Source: Erigeron canadensis (Eukaryota > Streptophyta > Magnoliopsida > Asterales > Asteraceae). Taken from it: a stretch of 64,000 nt of DNA. The notes under the pieces are model-generated. The model saw only the letters and a list, made by a program, of their open reading frames with translations. It ran no database searches and was not told the DNA's origin. A program made the position numbers and the translations under genes. Where the stretch lies: NCBI RefSeq assembly GCF_010389155.1, contig NC_057764.1, positions 36,526,275-36,590,274 of the forward strand, in the 5' to 3' direction. Below, in pieces: positions 1 through 11,249 of this stretch; positions within the stretch are counted from its first letter, which is position 1; each line of letters starts with the position of its first letter.

Positions 1-917
1 ATGATTAATGCGATCCAACTAACCAATGGCCTGAGCAAACTTTCATATAATCACCATAAAAAAAACGAAAGGAACCTCATATAAATGTTGAATAAAAAAG
101 ATAATGAAATATCATTAGGTATAGACGTGATTTTTTAAACTAAAGAGAAGATATCATTTTATCTAATGAGAAGATCTTAGATTCTTGCAATATATATATA
201 TATATTTATTTAACATATATATGTTCATTTGTTTTCTAAATATAGAGTTTATTTAAAGTAAAATATGGAATTGACACATAGGATAAAATCTTATGTGGCA
301 ATTTTTCAAATTAGTTTTAGATTGCAAGAGAGCTTTAAAATGCTTGGTTAATTATTGTTTTATAAGAGTTATAGATTCTCTACAAATAAGCATCCAGTCA
401 GCTATGTAGGATTTTATATCAATTAACTTTAAATAACAAATAAAAAAAATCTATTGATTAGACTAGAACTCATGACCTCTAGATTTAGTGTTAAACACAT
501 AACCACTTGATCTAACATAATATTTGTTTATTTTTTGCAACCTATAAAATATATATAATTACTAAGTAAAGTTCTTGCCATAAAATATAAAATACTTTAC
601 AAGATTAGATTATTTTTATTATGCCATAAATACTTCTATTTTTTTTTTTTTTACGAAAAGAAATTCTATAAATTAGTTAAGTAATGTTTCCAAGTTATTA
701 CAAGATTAGTATTTTATTTTATTTTAGTAAAATTACGTAACATAGATTTTTTATAAGTTTTTTTAACATCATGTAACATTAATTAATTATTCATACTATG
801 ATAGATCCTAATCTTAAATAACTATTTTAATTTTTAATTTTTAAAATCACTATTAAAAAGATAATAGTCTTTATATATTAAAAAAATTCTAAAGCGCAAT
901 ACGTTGTTACTAAAATC

Positions 918-965
<48 letters not shown>

Positions 966-1099
966 TGTATCTCAAAGCGCATATGTGACACACCTCTTTG
1001 CTTTCCACGTCATCTTTTTCCTACGTAACATTCATACGTTGTTGGTATCTCAAAGGTTGACACATAAGCAGACACCAAATCACCTATGCATATTATAGC
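1..1099. other. AT-rich intergenic DNA with no gene seen
   Basis: No credible coding region. A pure (TA)n run lies at about 921-961. The part at about 260-390 resembles 22430-22560: both have a block ending TTATGTG(T)CAATTTTT and then a TTGTTTTATAAGAGTTAT motif, which suggests a repeat fragment shared with the Helitron-like cluster near 22 kb. The rest is featureless. Confidence 0.6.
921..961. repeat. (TA)n microsatellite
   Basis: Uninterrupted alternating TA run of about 40 bases. Apparent reading frames across it (repeated Tyr-Ile) are artefacts of the repeat. Confidence 0.95.
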
Positions 1100-1330
1100 T
1101 ATGTTTGGCAATAGCTTTTCAACAACTTCTGAGGAGCTTTAACTTTTAATTTTGAATAAAAAATTACTATTGTTTTAAAAGATTTGTTTGGATGCAACTA
1201 GCTTTAGCCTTTATTTGAAAGAATAGCTCCAAAATGAAACGCTTCTTGAAGTAGGATTTCGGGAGCTTTAGCTTTTCGATGAAGCTTTTAGTTTTACGTT
1301 TGGGATCACATCATCTTTAATTATTTCTAA
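1100..1330. mobile_element. MITE-like repeat fragment
   Basis: Begins TATGTTTGGCAATAGCTTTT and contains GTTTGGATGCAACTAGCTTTA. The reverse complement of about 33700-33895 has the same blocks (TATGTTTAGCATAAGTTTTT and GTTTGGATGCAACTAACTTTA), so these are two dispersed copies of one short repeat in opposite orientation. Class not determined. Confidence 0.5.
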
Positions 1331-1581
1331 ATATTTAGTATATGTATTAAATATTAATTAAAACCTTGTTATCTAAGTCTTTTAGTTTTGGAAAAAACGT
1401 TAGACCATGGATTAACTTACACGTACCTATTCTATATTACTACATATAGTGACAACGATTCATCACCTTTGAAAAAAAAGACACATATCAATGTTTATGA
1501 TCAAATAACTAACTTATTATCTGATCTAGTGGACATTGTAACGGAAAAACCTCGATCGATGTAGACATACTCAAAAACCAT

Positions 1582-1608
1582 TTGGGTTATGGCCCAGTGG
1601 CCACCTCC

Positions 1609-1639
<31 letters not shown>

Positions 1640-1790
1640 AAAAAAAAAAACGACTTCGTGGGAACACCACCCAGGTTCAAATCCGTGGAAAAAATATATT
1701 TAACCAATCAAGGTTTCTGGGGTATCACCAGCAGACAGCGTTCCAAGGTCGCTAGCTTGATAAGAAAAGTTCCTCTACATGACTAAGGAA
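1582..1790 (+). mobile_element. tRNA-derived SINE-like copy with expanded homopolymers
   Basis: A pol III A box-like block (TGGCCCAGTGGCCACC, about 1588-1605) is followed by a B box-like block (GGTTCAAATCC, about 1674-1684), the layout of a plant tRNA-derived SINE. Between them lies a run of 23 C (1607-1629) and then 21 A (1630-1650), which has pushed the boxes to about 85 bases apart. No clear target duplication was found, so the 3' limit is approximate. Confidence 0.55.
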
Positions 1791-2458
1791 TTCATGAGCA
1801 TTTACCCTTTAAATTAGCTTAACTATGTTTTTGGATTTGATGTAATTATTCAGCTTAACTTCTACAACTATTCTTAAGCGATATAATTTACGATAATTTA
1901 GTATGAAATAAGATATTGCACGGGTGTAATCTAGTATAGTATATATTTTAGGTGAAACTTAAAGTAATTAATTGGGAACTTTCATTATACCAATAACTTA
2001 TCCCAAAATAATTTTCTGCTTTCAAAAATATTATCATTATTGTTAGTGAAGCTTTGATGATTTGGTAGTACTACTCTCTAGTTAGTTAGTTAATTTCAAT
2101 ATTGAATGACAACATTTTGAACATTAAGATCGAAAGGTCCAAATTGAAGCCGATCCAGCAGGAGATCGAGCAAGTCAACCAAGTCACATGCAACATGAGT
2201 GGAAGCCGTGAATATATAGGCTTTAGGTGGTTAGGTCTTGAAGGAAAGGCCACAATGGGATCCACATAGTCGTCACTGGGACCCGCTAAAGATGGGCTGG
2301 TTCTGAAAGTCGTTGACCCGTGGCTATTGGAGAAGACTATCGAAATAGTAGTTTATTGGTTTTTCCATTTTTGTATACCTCTTTTAGATGAATTTGTGAT
2401 CCAACCCTTATACTTTCAAAAGCTTAATTGCAAATTCCATATATGTTTTTCTAGTAGA
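1791..2458. other. Intergenic, nothing recognised
   Basis: AT-rich spacer with a slightly GC-richer part at about 2130-2330. I see no gene, repeat termini or long open frame. Confidence 0.5.
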
Positions 2459-3077
2459 AGAGGAAAGTTATTTTGAGAATCATAAAAAAAAAAAGAACGC
2501 GAGAACCAATCTGGGCCACATATCTCATCTCATTTTTTCTCTCTCATCACTTTCATCCAAATTTTTCAAAACGTTTTATCTCACAAACCGTGCATCGTTA
2601 GACGAAAAAAAAACCATGGGTAGTCTTAAAATTTCGTCATCTTTCATTAGAGATGCGACTTGATATACTTTTGACAAACTTTTAAATTTCGAAAATTTTT
2701 TTTTTTTTCGAATTTTTTTTTTACCTGCACATGTGTAGGATGTGTATGATGTATACCCTACACATGTCCTGCACATGTGTAGAACGTCCTACACATGTGT
2801 AGGATTATCGCTAAAAAAAAAATAAAAAAAAAAATCGAAATTTAAAAGTTTGTCAAAAGTATATCAAGTCGCATCTCTAATGAAAGAGCACGAAATTTTA
2901 AGACTATCCATGCTTTTTTTTTCGTTTAACGATGTACGGTTTGTGAGATAAAATCATTTGAATGAATTGGGTGAAAATGAGGAGAGAGAAAATTAAAAAT
3001 CATCAAGATCAAAATCAATGGCCAGGATTGGTTCTCGCGTTCTTTTTTTTTTATGGTTCTCAAAATAACCCACCCCT
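2459..3077. mobile_element. Long foldback (inverted-repeat) transposon, non-autonomous
   Basis: The two halves are near-complete inverted copies. The left end has GTTATTTTGAGAATCAT followed by GAACGCGAGAACCAAT. The right end, reverse-complemented, has GTTATTTTGAGAACCAT followed by GAACGCGAGAACCAAT. CTAGTAGA(A) stands immediately outside both ends (2451-2458/9 and 3078-3085/6), an 8-9 bp target duplication. That size fits hAT (8) or Mutator (9) elements. There is no transposase. Each arm carries a module related to the Helitron-like HEL-A family. The loop has repeated CACATGTGTAGGA motifs. Confidence 0.85.
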
Positions 3078-4434
3078 CTAGTAGAATACCCTTATTGGAG
3101 TTAGTGTTGTTCATTCGATTGAAGCATCAATTGATAATTTGATATCATTGAAAAATAAAGTAATTTGCATCATAACAAGATTCAATATAGTTTTGCGTTG
3201 AGATCTTACACGAAACTTGTTTAGTTAATAATCGTTTCTTAATTTTATATGCTCCAACTTTTTGGTATCATAGATCAAAATAAAATACCATTTTTAGGCA
3301 TATTTAAATTCACTTTAAAGTATATATCTAGTCAAAGTGTCGAACTGTGCACTATAATTCAGCTTTGCTTCACCTAACGCTACCAAATCAAGATTGAGTT
3401 GGGATTTAATTGTCCGAAACCAAAATGTGATCAAAAACTTAATATGAAACACCTACATGCATGTTTGACTATATTGAAGATCTATATGTTTTTTCATGCC
3501 CTTAGGAATCTAATAAGTACCAAACTGTAGGGGTATAAAAGTGAAAAGAGAATAAAGTATAAGGTGTTTTGTGAACTCATCCATATCGGCTTTGACGGAA
3601 CCCGGTCCATATCAATCGATCGTTGATGGGAACTTTGTTTAATTAAGCTACACGTATTCCTGTTGAAAACTAAAACAAAATACTAGTTTATTTCACTGTT
3701 TGCACGTATTTTCCTCGTTTGTCGCGATTAATAAATCTTATTATCTATTTTACGAGTACTGCTAATTTAATGTTCATGAGTTGAAACTTGAGCGCAAGAG
3801 TAAATAAAAGCAAAACAAATAAATTAATATAATTTCGGTACGTACTAATCAATTCAATTTTATTTATTTTTAGGTTGTATAAAGCCCTTGTCGCAAAATA
3901 CAGCATAGTTGATTTGTAAGGTTTCAATTTATTAAAAGATAATAAAAGAAAAAAAAGACTTAAAGTGAGAACATTATATTAGTCTAAGTAATAAAATAAA
4001 CGACACCAAAATATCACAAAACTTAAGTTGAATTTGAGTGGTCAAATGCTGACTTATATATAAGCTGTGTCTTACGTGTGCAATGTGGCACAAAACCAAA
4101 GCAACAGCATATAGCAAAAACAATAAACAACTCAAAATCCCATGACTTTTTATTACCCAAAAAAAAAAAAAAAAAGAAAGAAAAAAACACAAGAAATTAG
4201 TACACACACGCATGGCATGTAATGTAAGGAATAGTAGTTTTGGTCTTCAGTCTTAACTTCCTCCCCCTTTTTATTTGCCGGAGTCCACTGCATTATTTCT
4301 TCATAAATGGACACACAAATATATAATATATATCATCAATATTACATCTATCGTTGATCCATCCAGATCTAGCTATATCATCACACGTTCGTATAATTCT
4401 TTCTCCGACGACCATCTATCGGGCACAAATTAAC
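3078..4434. other. Intergenic region upstream of the WRKY gene
   Basis: AT-rich, no gene. It presumably holds the promoter and 5' leader of the WRKY gene. A poly-A tract lies at about 4159-4176. Confidence 0.5.
4040..4063 (+). promoter_or_regulatory. Candidate W-box and TATA box for the WRKY gene
   Basis: GGTCAA at 4040-4045 is TTGACC on the other strand, the W-box core bound by WRKY proteins. TATATATAA at 4055-4063 is a possible TATA box about 370 bases before the start codon. Both are short motifs expected by chance in AT-rich DNA, and AT-rich alternatives exist nearer the gene (about 4318-4332). Self-regulation of WRKY genes through W-boxes is known, but here it is only inferred. Confidence 0.25.
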
Positions 4435-7183
4435 ATGTCGTCGTCTTCACATTTCCCAGTCAACGACTCCTCTAATGATAATGATGATCATCATCATCAT
4501 CATCATCATAAACAAGTGATCAATGAAGTCGATTTCTTTAACGACGACAAGAAACATGATCACCTACCAAAGTCTATTGATCATGAATCTGTTGGTGCAC
4601 CACCTACACTCGATCTTGATTTTAATATCAACGTAAGTTTTTGATATTTTTTTTTACTAATATCATTATTTCAAAATAAGAGTCTACGTACGATGAAAAT
4701 TATATTACACACGTACAGTTTTATAAATATATATTCGTCGGGTCACACACAATATAAAAAATAAACTTTTACTTTTTGCACTGACCGCGTACATGATAAT
4801 GAATTGTTATTTTTGAAAGGCAACGATCGACTTACACGTAACACGTATATATGGACGTTTTAGGAATATAGTTTTCTGTAAAATTAATAATTGAATAACT
4901 GATGGAGGAATAGTATATAATTAAGCTTATTATAACTGATCAGTAATTTGCTTTGGAAGCGAGATTTGAATTTGAGAGCAACTTTTTTTTTTTTTTTTTT
5001 GGAATGGCATGCAGAAGTAGAAATTTTATGTGTAAAATGGAAAGTTTATTTTTCTTGATCGAGATAACATTTCATTGTTAACTGATTATTGTTATATATA
5101 CAGACTGGACTGAATCTACAAACCGGAATTTCAAGCAGTGATCAATCTATAATTGATGATGGCATCTCTTCTAGTTCCGAAGATAAACGAACTAAACATG
5201 AGGTAAAGATCTATATATACATATAAATAACTGAACCAATAATAATACTCGTAGTAGTAGATCGATATACACTGAAAAAAAAAGATACTCCGTATATATA
5301 TGGATCTTGTGAATATATATATATTAAGGTTGGTCAATTTGACTTATATGACGTGTAGTTAGCAAGTGTTGGAGCTGAAATGGAAAGAATGAGCGTAGAG
5401 AATCAACGGTTAAAAGAGGCGTTGAATCAAGTGATGATCGATTACAAGACACTCGAAATGCATCTAGCGTCGATTTTACAACAAAAACAAGGAGAATCTA
5501 CAAAGGCAGCTGATAGGCGGTTGATGATGGATCTAGCTTTAGCTGCTCCAGGAGTACTAGCAGCCGAAACTACTACTGATGAAAAATCACAATCGTCGTC
5601 TAGAAGTGACAACGAGCAGCATTCAGGATCCCCAATCAATAACAAGAATCGTATAGGTAGTACTACTACTGATCATGAGCAAGTGATCATCGTGGCTGGA
5701 CAAGCAGCAGCATCAGGTTCAAAGGTCCAGAGGCTAAGTTGTTTAAACAATATTAATGATCATCATCAGAATAACGGAATTGATCAAAAGACTGAAGCAA
5801 CGATTAGGAAGGCTAGAGTTTCCGTTCGAGCTCGATCAGAAGCTTCCGTGGTACTTAGTAATTATATGTTCATAGTGAAAAAACTTCTTTTAATTTGTTC
5901 TTAAAATTTCATTACGCATCTTGCTAATGAAGTTGTACTTTTTATCATAAAATTGAGGCGGCCGGTTGAAGTACTTTTTATATGGAAAATATATACGAGT
6001 CTTTTTTATGCAATCTATTGACAATCAGAAAATTAATCCTTTTATTATTTTCTGTAACATTTATTTAATTTGTTATTTAAGTGATTTATATATATGTTGT
6101 GATCAGATAACGGATGGATGTCAATGGAGGAAATATGGTCAAAAGATGGCAAAAGGTAACCCATGTCCACGGGCTTACTACCGGTGCACCATGGCAGCTG
6201 GTTGCCCCGTTCGGAAACAAGTAAGTTTCATTTACATTAATTAACCTATATATTTATACGTTGCAAGTCGAGTGATAAAAATTCATATCTATCGGTATGA
6301 TCATCAACCTATAAAGCCTACGGCCCCAACCGTGCACTTGTAGCCTTGTAGGTCGGTTAGCAATTAACAAGCCAACGTACATCAGTCTCTACAACTAACC
6401 AAGAGATGGAGTTACGACCTTACGTACACACTACTAATTTTCTTTTAAACCGTTTGACAAAACTTTTGGCCTAGCTAGCTTTTGGGCTTAATTTGTCCCC
6501 ACAACTTAAAAAAGCAAAGTTGGTAAATTTCTTTCTTCTAATTAATCACATGTGTGTGTGTGGGCATGTGTAAACAGGTGCAAAGATGCGCGGAAGACAA
6601 GACAATCTTGATCACTACATACGAAGGCACTCACAACCATCCTCTCCCCCCAACCGCCATGGCAATGGCCTCGACGACATCTTCCGCCGCCAGAATGCTC
6701 CTCTCCGGCTCCATGCCAAGTTCCGACGGCCTTATGATCAACTCCTCAAATTATCTACCAACAACTACTCTTCTCCCATGTTCTTCAAACAACATGGCCA
6801 CTATTTCAGCATCCGCCCCATTTCCAACCGTCACACTAGACCTCACTCAAACACCAAACCCCTTCCAACAACGAAACAACCCGTTCCATGCACCGACCCC
6901 CACCTCAAACACATCACTTCCCCAAATTTTAGGACAATCTTTATACAATCAATCCAAATTCTCAGGCCTTCACATGTCTCCACACACTACCGGCTTAATG
7001 TCTGACACCGTCAACGCCCTCACCGCGGATCCAAACTTTACGGCGGCCTTAACAGCCGCGATATCGTCAATGATAGGAGGAGTTGGTTCAAATGGAAACA
7101 AGAGTAATGGAAATGTCAATGCTAATAACAATGGATATGGCAACAATAACAAAGTCAGCAGTTCAAGTTTTCAAGGAAATTAA
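4435..7183 (+). CDS. WRKY transcription factor, group IIb
   Basis: Sequence-specific nuclear regulator that binds W-boxes (TTGAC), typically in stress, nutrient and senescence responses. Five exons were read: 4435-4632, 5104-5202, 5359-5850, 6107-6220 and 6578-7183, all with GT/AG introns, giving 502 aa. The exon 4/5 join encodes [11 protein letters not shown] followed by a zinc ligand set Cys-X5-Cys-X23-His-X-His ending THNH. The intron falls between Gln and Val of the KQ|VQR stretch, the position typical of groups IIa/IIb. Exon 3 begins with a leucine-zipper-like stretch ([11 protein letters not shown]...NQRLKEAL). [15 protein letters not shown] precedes the domain and [19 protein letters not shown] follows it, both IIb signatures (WRKY6/31/42/47 type). 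Residues 19-25 are seven histidines. The ATG at 4435 is the first in frame; the open frame upstream has only a TTG. No frameshift was seen. Confidence 0.95.
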
Positions 7184-7324
7184 TATATACATGATCATGA
7201 GCTAGCTGGTGTGTGGTGGTATTAAATTCTTTTTCAATCGATCGAGTTCATTAATTTTGGCATTAATAGACACATGTCGAAGTTTACTTTTTTTGGTTTT
7301 TGGTCGTTTTATATATAAATCAAG

Positions 7325-7477
7325 GGAAATGCTAAATACAGCCCTAAGAGCTGTATTTAACGTGCATAAAAAAACTTGTACATTCCATATTAAAAGCCTG
7401 TCTTTTGATTTTCATGGTAAATATACAAACAATTTATGCACCTTAAACATAACCCTTAAAGGTTGTATTTAGCAAAC
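7325..7477. mobile_element. Small inverted-repeat element (MITE-like)
   Basis: Inverted ends: GCTAAATACAGCC near 7330 and, reverse-complemented, GCTAAATACAACC near 7472. Subterminal GTGCATAAA is also inverted. It lies just after the WRKY gene and may be in its 3' transcribed region. Target duplication not resolved. Confidence 0.5.
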
Positions 7478-7676
7478 TCATAAATTAAAGGAGTTAGATG
7501 GATTTTGGATTATGCATGGAAGAGCATTACATTACATACCTAATATACACATATCTTTGTTTAAATAATTAATGTAATATTCAATATCTTATTGTTTGTC
7601 ACTTTTAGACTATGATAGTTAGAACGACAGATAAAGTTAATTTGTAGTATGCAATTAATTTGTCTATTATAATAAA

Positions 7677-8256
7677 CTAGTCCTGATACTCGTACGATGT
7701 ACGTTAGTTATATATATATATTGTATCATAAATAAATTTGAATATGTCTCATACAGATTCGTGATATAAATTATGGCTAAAGTAAATTGATGATCAAAGT
7801 TCAATTATAATAAATAGTAATAATAAATATAATAAATGCTTAGTTAGAATTTTAGATATACCTTAAATTTTTAAAACCACATCAAAATCCTTGTAAGCAT
7901 AGTGAAAGACGACAAATAGCTTTATAATTTCAGATTAAAGACTCAAATTTTTAAAGTTTTCATGTTAATAACTTATGATAATTATATAAATAATAGGAGT
8001 TGAATAATTGATAGAGAAAAAAGAACAATTTATTAATGAGAAAATGATCAATAAAATAAGGTTATAATGTCTTTTGTAATAATAAGTTAATCTAAGTCTA
8101 ATAAGAAAATTGAATTTATATACAACAAAAAAGAGCTAATGTAACATAATAAATAAACTAAAAGGACACGTGTCATCGATCAAAGATTACGCCACCTGTC
8201 ATTTCAAGAATATGTCAATTATGTTTTACTTTATTTATTCCTTTTACACTATATAT
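7677..8256 (-). mobile_element. Helitron-like element, family HEL-E
   Basis: On the minus strand the 3' end reads CGTACGAGTATCAGGACTAG followed by T, matching the Helitron rule of CTRR before a host T. The same terminal design appears at 31556 (minus) and 48889 (plus). The 5' portion (about 8150-8220) shares the block GACA..TGGCGTA..TGACA..TGTCC..TTTTA with the other two copies. No Rep/helicase coding is present. The 5' limit is approximate. Confidence 0.5.
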
Positions 8257-9053
8257 ATTGGCGCCATTGCGTATTGTTATTTCCTTCGAGTCTACAACAT
8301 ACAAAAGTATTATTTGAAGTCGATCTGATGGTGTATGGATAATATATGGTCAGTGATAGTGTACACATGAAATTTGGAGATTTTGAGAAGCATAATATAG
8401 TAGTAATTTCCAACTAAATAAGTATGTTTACTACTTCATATATATTTTCCACCCTGAAGTTTTTTTTGGCATAAAATAAATACTAAGAAATTACCTAATT
8501 TGACTTTAATTAACTAATTTACATCTTAAACATTTATCTTATTAATTTACATTCTAACTTTTGTCTTCTAAAGTTACTCCGCATTGACATTTATTATATT
8601 TACATCAACCTACACCACTCGACGTCACAACCACTACCAATAGTTGCCGTCAACACCACCAGTTGCAAACACCATTATACCGCTGTCGCCGCCATCATCA
8701 GCGCATTACACAGATATCGTGCTAATTCTCGATCATATTTCTGGATATCTTATGTTATAGAGCGAAAAGGGTCCGAGAATATTAACGCACATTTGACTTT
8801 GGTGGGCCGCAAACATCAAAACCCAATTACAAGTACAATTATTTCAACATTACATTTACATAGATAGTTAGTGGGCCTATACTTATTTGTAGCCCAGTAT
8901 ATGTATATTACTTTCATTTAATTTAATTTGGTATATATCATTTTCAGGTAGCGTATATCTCGAAACGCCTCCTTCATGGATACCCATGTATTTTTGGCAT
9001 GATATCGGCTATACAGTACAATTCTGTTCCCAATGATGTGTTTAGTAATAAAA
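8257..9053. other. Intergenic; possible decayed Helitron-like end
   Basis: Mostly unrecognised AT-rich DNA. The stretch at about 8590-8740 is unusually C-rich (ACCACTACC..CGCCGCCATCATCA) and resembles the 3' part of family HEL-B elsewhere in the window, followed by a degenerate end near 8734. No gene seen. Confidence 0.35.
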
Positions 9054-10064
9054 CTAGATTTTAGACCCGTGTCACGAGGCTTACGATATTATCAATTTTA
9101 GATTTTCTTATATTTAGGTCATAAAAGCTTATAATTTTGAAGATACGCGGGTCCAAGTGTTATAATAATCACAGATGCATCACTGTCATTATTAGCTGAA
9201 ACATATTGATGGAATTATTTGTCGTAGTTATTCCACAAGGCGCATGCTACAATAATCCTTCTATTATAAAATTTTGTGAAACCAGTTGTACTCATAATGT
9301 GATATTATTTAGAATGATAATTAAGAATTAAATATAAATGCACTTGTGATTTTGTACTTGATATTCAAGTATATGTCTTTGATCATGATGCATGCTTATA
9401 ACACGAATAAGTTGAAATAATTTTTGAAATAATTTTTTGATTTTGTAAAAACAAATTTGAAAGAATATACTTATAGAACATTAAACACATATATTGTATT
9501 TCGTCTTTTAAAATATTTTTTTTAGATAATATTTCATATATTTAATTTTTATTAATTAACTAAGTATTTAAAAACTTCTTAAAGAATCGTCTCAAGTTGA
9601 TGACAAAAAATAAATATAAATTAAGTATCAGGGCTAATAAATGTAAATTATCGATAGAAAACAAAAAAGTGTAAATAAATGAGATTTTTTTTACAAAATA
9701 CTAATATAATAATATATTTGAATAATGGTTATAAGGATTTTTAATTTATATTTAAATTAGATGATAACATAAGTCAAAGCCAATTTGATAAAATTAAGCG
9801 ATTTGATTGGTTAATAAGTCATTAGTTCAACTGTCTTATACTCCCACCGTCTCAAATTAAATATCCAAATTTGACTGTCCTAGTCTTTCTTTCGTAACTT
9901 TGACCATTAATATTATTCTTTGTGTTTTATAATAATTGGCGAAAGTTATATCATTATAAAATACATTGAAAATATTACATCAAGTACTACATAACACAAA
10001 TAAAATTATAGAAAGACCGAAAATGTCAAACTATGAGACGGAGAGAGTACTATATATATTAAGA
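9054..10064 (-). mobile_element. Helitron-like element, family HEL-D, with a nested MITE
   Basis: On the minus strand it starts TCTTAATATATATAGTATAA and ends ATCTAAAATCTAG-type sequence (here GGGTCTAAAATCTAG) followed by T. The same ends delimit the copy at 29377-30540. The 5' block after the start (AAGACAGTTGAACTAATGAC) is interrupted by a Stowaway MITE at 9841-10047; removing that MITE restores collinearity. Non-coding. Confidence 0.7.
9841..10047. mobile_element. Stowaway-type MITE (Tc1/mariner-like)
   Basis: 207 bp. The left end CTCCCACCGTCTCAAATT and the right end, reverse-complemented CTCTCTCCGTCTCATAG, form terminal inverted repeats of the plant 'CTCCCTCCGTC' type. TA lies on both sides (9839-9840 and 10048-10049), the expected 2-bp target duplication. 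It is inserted in the HEL-D element. Confidence 0.85.
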
Positions 10065-10308
10065 AACAAGAAACGTATTTTAGAAATTTTCTAAAACGAA
10101 ATATATATGGAAAATCGAAACGGTATTTAATTATATGTGGTTTTTTTATATGCATTTCCATGAAAACAAAATATTTAGTATTTAATTTATAACTTTACTT
10201 TAAAAAATCCCATTCTATTATTGTTTTCTACTTTAAAAAATCCCATTCTATTATTTAATTTATAACTCTTTTCACTTGACAACTAAATGTGGTTTTAAAA
10301 CTTTCAAG

Positions 10309-10311
<3 letters not shown>

Positions 10312-10371
<60 letters not shown>
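10312..10371. repeat. (TA)n microsatellite abutting a Helitron-like 3' end
   Basis: About 60 bases of uninterrupted TA dinucleotides ending exactly where the HEL-A element begins. It is the site where that element's 3' end meets host DNA. Confidence 0.9.
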
Positions 10372-10372
<1 letters not shown>

Positions 10373-10773
10373 GAGATCAAGTACTCGCGCGTTGCGACGT
10401 TAAAATGATGAAGATGATAGGTCATAGGAGGTGATATGTCATAGAGTGTCATAGCCAAATGCCTTAGCCGTACGGGCTCCGTCCTCGGATTTAAAAATTC
10501 GTTGAAAATATATCGAATGATATTTCTATTGAAAGAACTTGAAATTTTAAAAACACCCATAAAATTTTTAAAATTTATCGATGTACAGTTTTTAAGATAA
10601 AAGATTAATTTGAAAGAATTAAAGAAATAAAATGATTTATGGAGGAGAGAGAAAAGTTGTATGTATTGATGTATATGACATCATGTATTATTATGTGTAT
10701 ATTGTTGAAATTGAATGTTGAAAATTTGAAAATTCAAAAATGGATTTATTTTATAATATAGTAGAGATATAGA
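10372..10773 (-). mobile_element. Helitron-like element, family HEL-A, copy 1
   Basis: On the minus strand it begins A|TCTATATCTCTACTATATTA and ends GTCGCAACGCGCGAGTACTT...CTCG|T. Copies at 14250, 35106 and 44150 share both ends and the interior. The GC-rich tract just before the 3' end could form a hairpin, as Helitrons require. The interior holds an open frame beginning with ATG at 10560 (minus), MGVFKISSSF..., that is preserved in other copies. No Rep/helicase. Confidence 0.75.
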
Positions 10774-11249
10774 TAAAAGGTCCTTTTCTTCGATCTGAGT
10801 TTGAGGTGTATATATAGTTATCGAGATAAGTCGATGACTCCCTTAACACAAATTAAATTTTACATTGCGAACCGTATATGATGATATTATGATGTGGAAA
10901 TTTGTCTTTTCTTTAACAATAATGTATAATAAATATATAAATAAGAAATTTGGATACGATAACTCTATTCTAATAAAATACTATGCAATTAGCAATATCA
11001 TATTAGTTACATTTTACTCACACATCGACTTTGAACGATATGGTAATATTGGTATATAAATAAACAAATTCGTTTATCTATACTTAATTATGTACCTATA
11101 CTTAATTAAATTTGGATATATTTTTTAGTAATTATAAGCAACATCAAATTCATTACCAATAATAATTACAATTGTGTTGAAGATTTAAAATTCTAGGATG
11201 GATGACCATCATGTTTCATGATTAAAGTATGTCTCCGTAGCCAGCCAAC
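10774..11249. other. Intergenic, nothing recognised
   Basis: AT-rich DNA downstream of the SLAH gene. It presumably holds that gene's 3' untranslated region near 11249. No repeat ends recognised. Confidence 0.5.

Noticed and set aside
904..1098. 64-residue frame across the TA microsatellite
   Set aside because: The Ile-Tyr run is a translation of (TA)n, with no other protein-like content.
1501..1786. Opposed frames rich in Pro/Lys and Gly/Phe
   Set aside because: They are translations of the poly-C/poly-A runs in a SINE.
4354..4434. N-terminal extension of the WRKY frame
   Set aside because: Upstream codons are open but begin with TTG; the first ATG is at 4435 and the resulting N-terminus is normal for the group.
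10255..10773. Autonomous Helitron helicase gene
   Set aside because: The element is only about 400 bp and has no Rep or helicase motif; only the short MGVFKI frame is present.
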